A DNA stretch of 39,803 nucleotides from an uncultured Acidiferrobacteraceae bacterium (lineage in GTDB: Bacteria; Pseudomonadota; Gammaproteobacteria; Arenicellales; UBA868): assembly GCA_913031305.1 (NCBI GenBank), contig CAJWEF010000005.1:1-39803 (forward strand). Direction: 5' to 3'. The first letter of the stretch is position 1, and each line of letters starts with the position of its first letter. The translations under genes and the position numbers were made by a program. Of this stretch, positions 7,502-14,128 are shown one piece after another. Under the pieces are notes generated by a model. It was not told the DNA's origin, did not search any database, and saw nothing but the letters and a program-made list of their open reading frames with translations.

Positions 7502-8158
7502 ATGCCTGAGGATTCGAAAGAAAGCGATATCGCCTCGCAATCGTCCGAGACGCTACTGGCACGGGCGTATGGCCTCAAGAGCCCCGACCAGGCCCGGGCG
7601 TTGTATCGCGATTGGGCCGAAACCTACGATGCTCACCTGGAGAATGGGCTGGGATATATCGCGCCCGCACACATTGCTGCAATGCTCGATGAGGTGCTTG
7701 AGGATCACGCTGCTCGAATTCTGGATGTGGGATGTGGTACAGGGCTGGTCGGGGAGCGCCTGGCGACTCTTGGATTCAGCTCCATCGACGGGCTCGATTT
7801 TTCCCCCCAGATGCTGGCCGCTGCGGCTGAAAAAGATATTTACCATGAGTTACTTGAGTCTGATCTCGAGGGAACATTGGGTATTGCTGATGCCATCTAT
7901 GATGCGGGGATATCCTGCGGCACCTTCACCCACGGTCATGTCGGCCCCGGGGCACTGACTGAGATTTTCCGAGTGCTTCGCAGTGGAGCTGTGTTCGCAT
8001 GCACGATTCATACCCATCTGTGGGCTGAGGCCGGTTTCGCCCAGCATATAGCGGCACTCGAAGCTGACGGGATCATTATTGTCGAAAATATTGTCGACAA
8101 GCCCTATTTTGAAGCCGCAGAGCCCGACGGAAAATTCTGCCTGATGCGAAAACTCTGA
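7502..8158 (+). CDS. Class I SAM-dependent methyltransferase, METTL27-like
   Basis: A 218-residue Rossmann-fold methyltransferase. The SAM-binding motif I is ILDVGCGTGLVGERL (around residues 72-86), followed by the acidic SIDGLDFSPQML. The N-terminal segment YRDWAETYDAHLENGLGY resembles the METTL27/WBSCR27-like group. The acceptor is unknown. The ORF track extends upstream to 7367, but that part overlaps the protease gene and is not methyltransferase-like; the ATG at 7502 (MPEDSKESD) is preferred. It probably shares a transcript with the protease gene and ends about 90 bases before the SRP RNA. Confidence 0.8.
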   Translation: MPEDSKESDIASQSSETLLARAYGLKSPDQARALYRDWAETYDAHLENGLGYIAPAHIAAMLDEVLEDHAARILDVGCGTGLVGERLATLGFSSIDGLDFSPQMLAAAAEKDIYHELLESDLEGTLGIADAIYDAGISCGTFTHGHVGPGALTEIFRVLRSGAVFACTIHTHLWAEAGFAQHIAALEADGIIIVENIVDKPYFEAAEPDGKFCLMRKL

Positions 8159-8207
8159 GGGCCTGACAGACAATTGCCTGTAATGGCTTGGCCCGGTGTT
8201 AAAATTG

Positions 8208-8238
8208 TTGGCATGCTGGGATCAACGCCTGGTGTAAT
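8208..8238 (+). promoter_or_regulatory. Candidate promoter for the SRP RNA
   Basis: TTGGCA at 8208-8213 and TGTAAT at 8233-8238 resemble sigma-70 -35 and -10 boxes with a 19-base spacer, slightly long. They would place the start at about 8245, where the SRP RNA 5' strand begins. Confidence 0.4.
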
Positions 8239-8246
8239 TCGATATG

Positions 8247-8356
8247 GCGGCGGCGGTCGGTCTCCCCGGTGGCGGAAGGTTGTGAACCCGGTCAGGTCCG
8301 GAAGGAAGCAGCCGTAGCATCCGAATCGGGTGCCGGGGTCAGGCTGGCTGGCGCCG
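8247..8356 (+). ncRNA. ffs: 4.5S RNA, bacterial small signal recognition particle RNA
   Basis: RNA component of the signal recognition particle, which with Ffh targets nascent membrane proteins to FtsY. The conserved apical domain is unmistakable: GTCAGGTCCGGAAGGAAGCA, with the GGAA tetraloop, then the GTGCCGGGGT segment. The 5' part GGCGGTCGGTCTCCCCGG can pair with the 3' part CCGGGGTCAGGCTGGCTGG to form the long hairpin. Exact ends are estimated from the pairing (within about 5 bases). Placement directly upstream of dnaX is a common arrangement in proteobacteria. Confidence 0.93.
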
Positions 8357-8429
8357 TCTCCAAGCAGATGCGAGGCAACCATCAAGCGTCAGGGACACGG
8401 ATGCGTTTCTACTTTTCAATCAAGTTCTC

Positions 8430-10121
8430 ATGAGTTACCAGGCGCTCGCCCGAAAGTGGCGACCTCGGTGGTTCACCGACGTTGTTGGCCAGGCCCACGT
8501 GGTGGGAGCCCTGACCACGGCATTGGAACAGAACCGGGTGCATCATGCATTTCTTTTTACTGGCACCCGAGGTGTCGGAAAAACCACGCTGGCACGACTG
8601 CTGGCGAAAGCGCTCAATTGTGAGCAGGCGCCCTGCGCTGAGCCCTGCGGGTCGTGCCCGGCCTGCATTGGCGTCGACGAAGGTCGCTATATAGATTTGC
8701 TTGAAATCGATGCCGCCTCAAGGACTCGAATCGACGATACTCGAGAAATCCTGGACAACGTACAGTACGCTCCAACCCTGGGCCGCTATAAGGTCTATCT
8801 GATTGACGAGGTGCATATGTTGTCCGGACACAGCTTCAACGCCTTACTTAAGACGCTTGAAGAGCCTCCGCCACATGTAAAATTTCTGTTGGCCACCACC
8901 GACCCGCAGAAACTGCCGCCGACGATTCTCTCACGCTGTTTGCAGTTCAATCTGCGCGTGCTGAAGCCCGAAGAAATTACCGGCCAACTGCACAAGATAG
9001 CCAACGCAGAGGGGCTGGAGGTCGATGAAGTGGGACTGGCAACCTTGGCCAGAGCGGCATCTGGCAGCATGCGCGATGCCTTGAGTTTATTGGATCAGGG
9101 GATTGTCTTTGGTAGCGGCCGGGTTACCGGCACCGAAGTACGCGAGATGCTCGGTATGATTGAGCAGCAACAGGTTGATACGATATTACGCGCACTGGCG
9201 GCGGCTGATGGGTCGACACTGATTGATACTGTGGCGCAAATGGCGTCCCGCGCGATTGATTACATGGCGGCCCTTGATGACCTGTTATTGGTGCTGCACG
9301 ACGTCTCGCTCTACCAGATTTTGCCCGAGGCAGCGTCAGCCAAGCAGGCGGATTCAGATTTGGTGGTGCATCTTGCCAGTACGATGACTAAGGAAGATGT
9401 GCAGCTGTACTACCAGATTGGCATGTTAGGTAAACGAGACATGCTGCTTGCGCCAGATCCGGTATCGGGCTTTGAAATGACTTTGTTGCGGATGCTGACC
9501 TTCCACCCAGCGGATGAAGGTGGGGCAGGGTCGAGTGCTGAACCGCCTGCCCAAAAGGCTCCAACGGCACCGGCTTGCAAGCAGCGAACTCAAGGCCAAG
9601 GTGTGGTCTCAGGTGTGGTCTCAGTTCGCGCGACTGGCGCTTCAGCAGATTCAGCCCCCCCGGCTGAACCAGCTTCGGTTCAGAGCACGGTGCCCCCGGT
9701 AGAAACCGACCTGGCCGACCCAGACCTGTGGGCTACGTTCGTCGACGACTCAGGGTTAAAAGGCGTGAGTCGAGAATTTGCCATGAATCTCTCGCCGCAG
9801 AGCTACGATCCTCAAAAAAAGGTGTTGATCGTGTCGCTGAAACCCAATCTTGCCAAACTGCATAGTCAGTCCCGTCAGGCCTCTTTAGAGAATGCGTTTA
9901 GCCAGTTCAATGGCTCGCCAGTCAAGTTAAAACTGATCGACGGGAGTGAAGATCCACCTGAGACCCCGACCCAGAACCGGGCCCGCCATGATTCCGAGGA
10001 AAAGGCCGAGGTCTATAAGACGTTAATGGAGGATCCGATGGTCAAGGATATTATGGAGCGGTTCGATGCAACCGTGGTTCCGGACTCGGTGCGCCCCGGT
10101 AAACAACATAAGGAGAGCTGA
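8430..10121 (+). CDS. dnaX: DNA polymerase III subunits gamma/tau
   Basis: Clamp-loader ATPase that loads the beta clamp and, as tau, ties polymerase cores together at the fork. The 563-residue product has Walker A TGTRGVGKTTLARLLAKALN (around residues 45-64), a four-cysteine zinc module (C-x8-C-x2-C-x2-C), the AASRTRIDDTRE segment, Walker B YLIDEVHML and sensor 1 LLATTDPQKLP. A low-complexity Ala/Pro linker at about residues 360-425 holds a 12-bp tandem repeat. The C-terminal tau region (DPDLWATFVDDSGLKGVSRE onward) is intact. An A_AAA_AAG slippery heptamer sits at 9815-9821. The ATG has no clear SD. The stop directly abuts the ybaB ATG, so dnaX-ybaB-recR forms an operon. Confidence 0.97.
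   Translation: MSYQALARKWRPRWFTDVVGQAHVVGALTTALEQNRVHHAFLFTGTRGVGKTTLARLLAKALNCEQAPCAEPCGSCPACIGVDEGRYIDLLEIDAASRTRIDDTREILDNVQYAPTLGRYKVYLIDEVHMLSGHSFNALLKTLEEPPPHVKFLLATTDPQKLPPTILSRCLQFNLRVLKPEEITGQLHKIANAEGLEVDEVGLATLARAASGSMRDALSLLDQGIVFGSGRVTGTEVREMLGMIEQQQVDTILRALAAADGSTLIDTVAQMASRAIDYMAALDDLLLVLHDVSLYQILPEAASAKQADSDLVVHLASTMTKEDVQLYYQIGMLGKRDMLLAPDPVSGFEMTLLRMLTFHPADEGGAGSSAEPPAQKAPTAPACKQRTQGQGVVSGVVSVRATGASADSAPPAEPASVQSTVPPVETDLADPDLWATFVDDSGLKGVSREFAMNLSPQSYDPQKKVLIVSLKPNLAKLHSQSRQASLENAFSQFNGSPVKLKLIDGSEDPPETPTQNRARHDSEEKAEVYKTLMEDPMVKDIMERFDATVVPDSVRPGKQHKES
9601..9624 (+). repeat. 12-bp perfect tandem duplication in the dnaX linker
   Basis: GTGTGGTCTCAG occurs twice in a row, in frame, encoding GVVSGVVS within the disordered tau linker. 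It looks like a recent slippage or duplication in a length-tolerant region. Confidence 0.8.
9815..9821 (+). promoter_or_regulatory. Candidate -1 ribosomal frameshift site in dnaX
   Basis: CAA AAA AAG in the dnaX frame gives the heptamer A_AAA_AAG, identical to the E. coli dnaX slip site. A -1 shift here would add 14 codons and stop at the TAG at 9863-9865, giving a protein of about 478 residues. Unlike E. coli, the site lies inside the C-terminal tau domain (codons 462-464), and no strong upstream SD-like stimulator or downstream stem-loop was seen. Programmed use is uncertain. Confidence 0.3.
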
Positions 10122-10451
10122 ATGAAAGGACCTTTGGGTAATATCATGAAACAGGCTCAGGAGATGCAGGAGCAACTGAAGAGCACGCAGGAAGAGCTTG
10201 CACATATTGAAGTCACCGGCGTCGCCGGCGGCGGTATGGTCGAAGTGATAATGACTTGCCGGCATGATATACGCCGGATAAAGATAGATGACAGCCTGTT
10301 TAGCGACGACAAAGAGGTTCTGGAGGACCTCGTGGCGGCCGCCGTGAATGATGCAGTTCGCCGGGTTGAGAAAACAACTCAGGAAAAAATGGGTGGACTG
10401 GCTGCGGGGATGAATATTCCAGGCTTGAACCTGCCTGGCCTCAATGGCTGA
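10122..10451 (+). CDS. ybaB: YbaB/EbfC-family nucleoid-associated protein
   Basis: Small homodimeric DNA-binding protein of 109 residues, a typical length. It begins [16 protein letters not shown], an amphipathic helix, followed by the beta region [20 protein letters not shown] and a C-terminal helix with [13 protein letters not shown]. The family coats DNA and may assist recombination repair with RecR. AGGAG lies at the end of dnaX, whose stop is immediately before the ATG, and the 3' end overlaps recR by 8 bases, so translation of the three genes is probably coupled. Confidence 0.95.
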   Translation: MKGPLGNIMKQAQEMQEQLKSTQEELAHIEVTGVAGGGMVEVIMTCRHDIRRIKIDDSLFSDDKEVLEDLVAAAVNDAVRRVEKTTQEKMGGLAAGMNIPGLNLPGLNG

Positions 10452-11064
10452 CGGCCATGCCATAGATCAACTTAAGCAGGCATTGCGTCGTCTGCCTGGG
10501 GTCGGGCCGAGGACCGCTCAACGGATGGCTTTTCACCTGCTTGAACGGGACCGCGAGGGTGGACAGATTCTAGCTGATGCCCTGAGGGATGCGGTGTCGA
10601 GCGTAAAACACTGCCAGCGTTGTAATAATTTTAGTGAGCAGGTGCTTTGCGGTATCTGCGAGTCAGGCAAACGCGACGAAACCCTACTATGTGTCGTAGA
10701 GACTCCCGCAGATCTGGATACCATTGAGCAGGCAGGAGCCTATACCGGCTACTACTTTGTGTTAATGGGGCACTTGTCTCCGCTGGATGGCATCGGCCCA
10801 GACCAGTTGGGGGTCGAACGGTTGTTGCAGGTCGTTTCCGAGCGAAGCGTTCAGGAGGTGATCCTGGGGACTAACCTTACGGTTGAGGGCGAAGCGACAG
10901 CCGATTATCTATGCGACCTATTTGAAGGCAAGCCTTTGACGGTGAGCCGTCTGGCCCGCGGGGTCCCATCGGGGGGAGAACTTGAGTACATGGACGCCAA
11001 TACGCTAGCCCAGGCATTCAGTGACCGTCGTACTCTGCACCAGCATACGGTAGAGGAACTCTGA
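10444..11064 (+). CDS. recR: Recombination mediator protein RecR
   Basis: RecFOR-pathway protein of 206 residues that helps load RecA on gapped DNA. The N-terminal helix-hairpin-helix [19 protein letters not shown] is around residues 14-32. A four-cysteine zinc finger ([16 protein letters not shown]) is around residues 57-72. The TOPRIM domain starts at [16 protein letters not shown], and a Walker B-like C-terminal region contains [17 protein letters not shown]. Length and motif order match the family. It overlaps the end of ybaB and is the last gene of dnaX-ybaB-recR. Confidence 0.97.
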   Translation: MADGHAIDQLKQALRRLPGVGPRTAQRMAFHLLERDREGGQILADALRDAVSSVKHCQRCNNFSEQVLCGICESGKRDETLLCVVETPADLDTIEQAGAYTGYYFVLMGHLSPLDGIGPDQLGVERLLQVVSERSVQEVILGTNLTVEGEATADYLCDLFEGKPLTVSRLARGVPSGGELEYMDANTLAQAFSDRRTLHQHTVEEL

Positions 11065-11110
11065 GTCAGCTAACGAATAGATTCTGGCTCAAGTCCGGGG
11101 TGTTTATCTG

Positions 11111-11266
11111 TCAAAGGCGCCAGTCCAGACTCGCGCAAAGGGTTTTTGTGATAACCCCGCCGCGATTATCCACCTCAATTGAACCGTAGCGATCTTCGAT
11201 AGGGTCCGTGTACGTGGCGACCTGATTCTTGGGAGAGTAGGCGTGTCCGACTTGAGGGCTGGCCAA
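11111..11266 (-). CDS. Weak candidate small ORF downstream of the dihydroorotase gene
   Basis: The recR-dihydroorotase gap (11065-11335) holds an open frame on the minus strand, in the same frame as the dihydroorotase gene and directly after its stop, reaching a TGA at 11111-11113 (about 74 codons). The only plausible in-frame start is a TTG at 11266, giving about 51 residues (LASPQVGHAYSP..., ending LCASLDWRL). Third codon positions are mostly G or C, as in the neighbouring genes. No SD at good spacing and no family is recognised. It could be a short gene, a decayed 3' remnant or chance. Nothing else clear is seen in this gap. Confidence 0.2.
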   Translation of the reverse strand: MASPQVGHAYSPKNQVATYTDPIEDRYGSIEVDNRGGVITKTLCASLDWRL

Positions 11267-11335
11267 CGAGGCGGCTCGCCTTAAGCCGTTATCTGGGTTG
11301 TCCCACTGGCTTACATGAGGGCGTTTGGCGAAAAT

Positions 11336-12661
11336 TTAGTCCGACCCGGCAAATTCCAGGGCTTTACCAAAAACACCTGGCCGAATCTGGCCATTGTCGA
11401 AAACCACCTGGCCACCGACGATGGTGTAGTTGGGCCATCCAGTGAGCTCGCGGCCAGCGTAAGGGCTCCAAGCCGCGCGGCTGAACACTTCATTGTCACG
11501 AACCGGCCACGTCGTTTCGATATCCACCAGCGCCAGGTCTGCATCGAAACCCTCAGCCAACTGCCCCTTGTTTTTAATGCCGTACACCCGCGCCGGGCCC
11601 GAACACATCCATTGCTGTACTTGGGCCAGAGTGCACTGTCCGGCCTGCATTGCTGTCAGCATTAAAGGCAACGACGTTTCCACTCCGGGCATTCCAGCAG
11701 GAGAGTTCGGGTAGGGTTGGCTTTTTTCGCCCAACGTGTGCGGCGCATGGTCGGTGGCGATAATATCGATGATGCCTTGATGAAGGCCAGACCATAGCCC
11801 TGACGCGTTGGCTGGATTGCGAATCGGGGGATTCATCTGTACTCGTGATCCTAACTGGGCGTAATCATCGGTATTTAGAAAAAGATGGTTGGGGATCACC
11901 TCACAGGTTACCTGGTCGGGCTTATGGCGGCGCAGTCGCTCGACTTCCTCTGAGGTCGAAAGATGGAGGATATGCAGGCGCCGGCCATACTTTTCAGACA
12001 AAGCCAGCGCTCGCTCGGTCGCAATCAGGGCCGTTTGCGGGTCCCGTATTCGTGAGTGCAGCGCATAATCGGCGGTCTCACCTTCTATTAGCAGAGTCCG
12101 CGTTCGATCTTGGATCCGGGTCTCATCCTCGGCGTGGACGGCAATTAGGCGTTCGCCATTGCCGAAAATTCGTTCCAAATGCTCTTGCTTGTCGACCAGT
12201 AAGTCGCCGGTACTGGATCCCATAAAAATCTTGATGCCACAGGCAGGGCGCACGCTGTTGAGTGAGTCGAGGTTGTCGCACGTAGCGCCGATAAAAAAGC
12301 CGAAATTGGCTGCACAGCTTGAAGCTGCGCGGGCCAGTTTCCAATCCAGTTGTTCCTGATCCGTGGTCGGGGGGTTGCAGTTGGGCATTTCCAGGAAACT
12401 GGTTACTCCTCCACGTACGGCAGCCCGTGACCCTGAAGCCAGATCCTCCTTATCCGTGGCGCCCGGCTCACGAAAGTGTACCTGGGGATCGATGACGCCC
12501 GGTATTAGTAATCGGCCAGCGGCGTCTATGTGCTCGCGCCCCACAGCGCTGATCATGCTATCAATTTTCGCGATACGCCCATTCTGACAAGCGACGTCGC
12601 CGGCAGCAGTGGTGCCGTCCGGGTGGGTAATGGAGGCGTTGCGGATGACGAGATCGTACAT
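11336..12661 (-). CDS. pyrC: Dihydroorotase (amidohydrolase superfamily)
   Basis: Zinc amidohydrolase expected to interconvert N-carbamoyl-aspartate and dihydroorotate in pyrimidine synthesis. The 441-residue length fits the class I/PyrC-like form (about 420-450). Motifs in order are GVIDPQVHFREPG (metal site, with Gln at the usual first His), GGVTSFLEMPNCNPPTTD, KIFMGSSTGDLLVD (bridging Lys), AVHAEDE, LHILHLST and DIIATDHAPHT (catalytic Asp). The start codon is ATG at 12661. An allantoinase or hydantoinase role is less likely because of the MPNCNPPTTD and DHAPHT context but cannot be excluded. dksA is upstream on the same strand, separated by a terminator. Confidence 0.85.
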   Translation of the reverse strand: MYDLVIRNASITHPDGTTAAGDVACQNGRIAKIDSMISAVGREHIDAAGRLLIPGVIDPQVHFREPGATDKEDLASGSRAAVRGGVTSFLEMPNCNPPTTDQEQLDWKLARAASSCAANFGFFIGATCDNLDSLNSVRPACGIKIFMGSSTGDLLVDKQEHLERIFGNGERLIAVHAEDETRIQDRTRTLLIEGETADYALHSRIRDPQTALIATERALALSEKYGRRLHILHLSTSEEVERLRRHKPDQVTCEVIPNHLFLNTDDYAQLGSRVQMNPPIRNPANASGLWSGLHQGIIDIIATDHAPHTLGEKSQPYPNSPAGMPGVETSLPLMLTAMQAGQCTLAQVQQWMCSGPARVYGIKNKGQLAEGFDADLALVDIETTWPVRDNEVFSRAAWSPYAGRELTGWPNYTIVGGQVVFDNGQIRPGVFGKALEFAGSD

Positions 12662-12733
12662 GGATTCGAAGCGAGTCTAGAAAGATCACCCGTAGTGTAC
12701 CGTTCGAGCCGGCTCCAGGTCAGGATCCTGCCC

Positions 12734-12761
12734 AAAAAAAACCGCGCCACAGCGCGGTTTT
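12734..12761 (-). terminator. Rho-independent terminator of dksA
   Basis: Read on the minus strand, AAAACCGCGC, a 4-base loop (TGTG) and GCGCGGTTTT are followed by further T residues (eight in total). This is a textbook intrinsic terminator about 25 bases past the dksA stop. It also separates dksA from the dihydroorotase gene. Confidence 0.88.
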
Positions 12762-12785
12762 GTGAAAGCGTCAGGAAATAGCGGT

Positions 12786-13226
12786 TCAGATGTTTTGCTT
12801 TTCGCGAATCTCACTGAGGGACTTGCAGTCGATGCACAGAGTTGCGGTGGGCCGGGCTTCAAGGCGCTTGATACCAATGTCTACACCGCATTCTTCGCAA
12901 TAACCGTAATCGCCGGTATCAAGATCGGCGAGTGATTCATTGATTTTCTTAACCAGTTTGCGCTCACGATCCCGGGTGCGAAGCTCCAAAGAGCGGTCAG
13001 TTTCCTGGGTTGCGCGATCGTTAGGGTCAGGCAGGTTAATGGTTTCGCCCTGCATGACCATCACAGTGCGCTCGCTATCGTCTATCAGTTCATTTTTCCA
13101 GGCGTTGAGGATTTCCCGAAAATGCGTTATCTGAAGTTCACCCATATAGCGTTCGCCCCGCTTGGGCCGATGCGGTTTAACTCCGTGGATCAGATCCACT
13201 TTAACTTTCTTCTTGGTGCTTGCCAT
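12786..13226 (-). CDS. dksA: RNA polymerase-binding transcription factor DksA
   Basis: Secondary-channel regulator of RNA polymerase that acts with ppGpp in the stringent response. The 146-residue length is close to E. coli DksA (151). The coiled-coil tip has LPDPNDRATQETD, matching the functional DxxDxA pattern. The zinc module is CEECGVDIGIKRLEARPTAT followed by LCIDC, a complete four-cysteine finger. The N-terminus is lysine-rich (MASTKKKVKVD). It is followed by a strong terminator and is divergent from the glutathione transferase gene across a 125-base gap. Confidence 0.96.
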   Translation of the reverse strand: MASTKKKVKVDLIHGVKPHRPKRGERYMGELQITHFREILNAWKNELIDDSERTVMVMQGETINLPDPNDRATQETDRSLELRTRDRERKLVKKINESLADLDTGDYGYCEECGVDIGIKRLEARPTATLCIDCKSLSEIREKQNI

Positions 13227-13351
13227 TGGTTTACACTGGGCCTGTGATATGAGTCGAATGGGCCCGAAATTTTGAAAGGCGCGGCAATCTAACAGTTTCC
13301 CGTAGTTCCCGCAATACCACGAGCCCTTTAAGCAAGGACTAAATAGCGATA

Positions 13352-13957
13352 ATGCAGCTGCGATACTCCCCGACTTTGCCTTATGTGCGTAAAGTCAGCG
13401 TTATGATGATAGAAACCGGCCTTAGTGGCCAGATAGACAGAGTTTTAACCAAACCTTGGGATCCGCAAGCTGATCTGGGGGGCACCAATCCGCTCGGTAA
13501 GGTACCCGCCCTAATTACACCCGACGGGGCAGAAATATTTGATTCTCGAGTGATTTGTGAGCACCTTGAGGCTATGCACGACGGCGAGCCGCTGTTTCCG
13601 CTTGAGCCAAAACCCCGGTCGGTAGCACTTCGTCTTCAGGCGCTGGCCGATGGCATCCTGGATGCGGTAATTCTCCGGTTAGTTGAGGAGCGTCGTCGGC
13701 CGGGAGAATACTGTCGGCCGGTGTGGTGTGATTGCCAGGCTACCGCTATGAATCGAAGCCTCGACTGGCCCGAAGAGCAACGTTCGCTGCTGGATAGCCC
13801 CCTGACCATCGGCAGTATTGCAGTGGGCTGCATGCTTGGCTACCTCGATTTTCGGTACGCTGCCCAGAATTGGCGTGAAGGCCGTCATGGATTGGCAAGT
13901 TGCTACTCAGCTTTCGCCCAAAGGCCATCGATGCACGACACAGTGCCAGTGCAGTGA
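13352..13957 (+). CDS. Glutathione S-transferase family protein
   Basis: A 201-residue GST-like protein. The N-terminal thioredoxin-fold domain begins MQLRYSPTLPYVRKV, with the SP-x(2)-PYVRK pattern of bacterial GSTs, and contains NPLGKVPALITPDG with the cis-Pro (VPAL) and EIFDSRVICEHLE, the glutathione gamma-glutamyl contact region. The all-helical C-terminal domain follows from about residue 90. It may conjugate or reduce small electrophiles; the substrate is unknown. It lies upstream of smc but is separated from it by about 170 bases with its own promoter-like element. Confidence 0.88.
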   Translation: MQLRYSPTLPYVRKVSVMMIETGLSGQIDRVLTKPWDPQADLGGTNPLGKVPALITPDGAEIFDSRVICEHLEAMHDGEPLFPLEPKPRSVALRLQALADGILDAVILRLVEERRRPGEYCRPVWCDCQATAMNRSLDWPEEQRSLLDSPLTIGSIAVGCMLGYLDFRYAAQNWREGRHGLASCYSAFAQRPSMHDTVPVQ

Positions 13958-13986
13958 TAAAGGCCCGATGTTAAGTCCAAGTCCGA

Positions 13987-13992
13987 TATAAT
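13987..13992 (+). promoter_or_regulatory. Consensus -10 box upstream of smc
   Basis: A perfect TATAAT lies about 135 bases upstream of the smc ATG. The matching -35 region is poor, so the promoter is plausible rather than certain. It could drive smc-zipA-ligA. The rest of this gap shows nothing clear. Confidence 0.35.
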
Positions 13993-14128
13993 TCCCACTC
14001 AAGTTGATACGCTTAATTTCTTTACTTGCACGACCCCAGAAGCGGCTTACCGAGTCGCCCGACGTAACTGCTCCAAGCATTCGTCGGCCTGGCCATGTTT
14101 GGCTCGGGTCAGCCACCTGAAAGACCCG

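Noticed and set aside
13227-13260. GGGCC...GGGCCC inverted repeat upstream of dksA
   Set aside because: The stem is only 5 bp with a long loop and has no further support as an operator or terminator.
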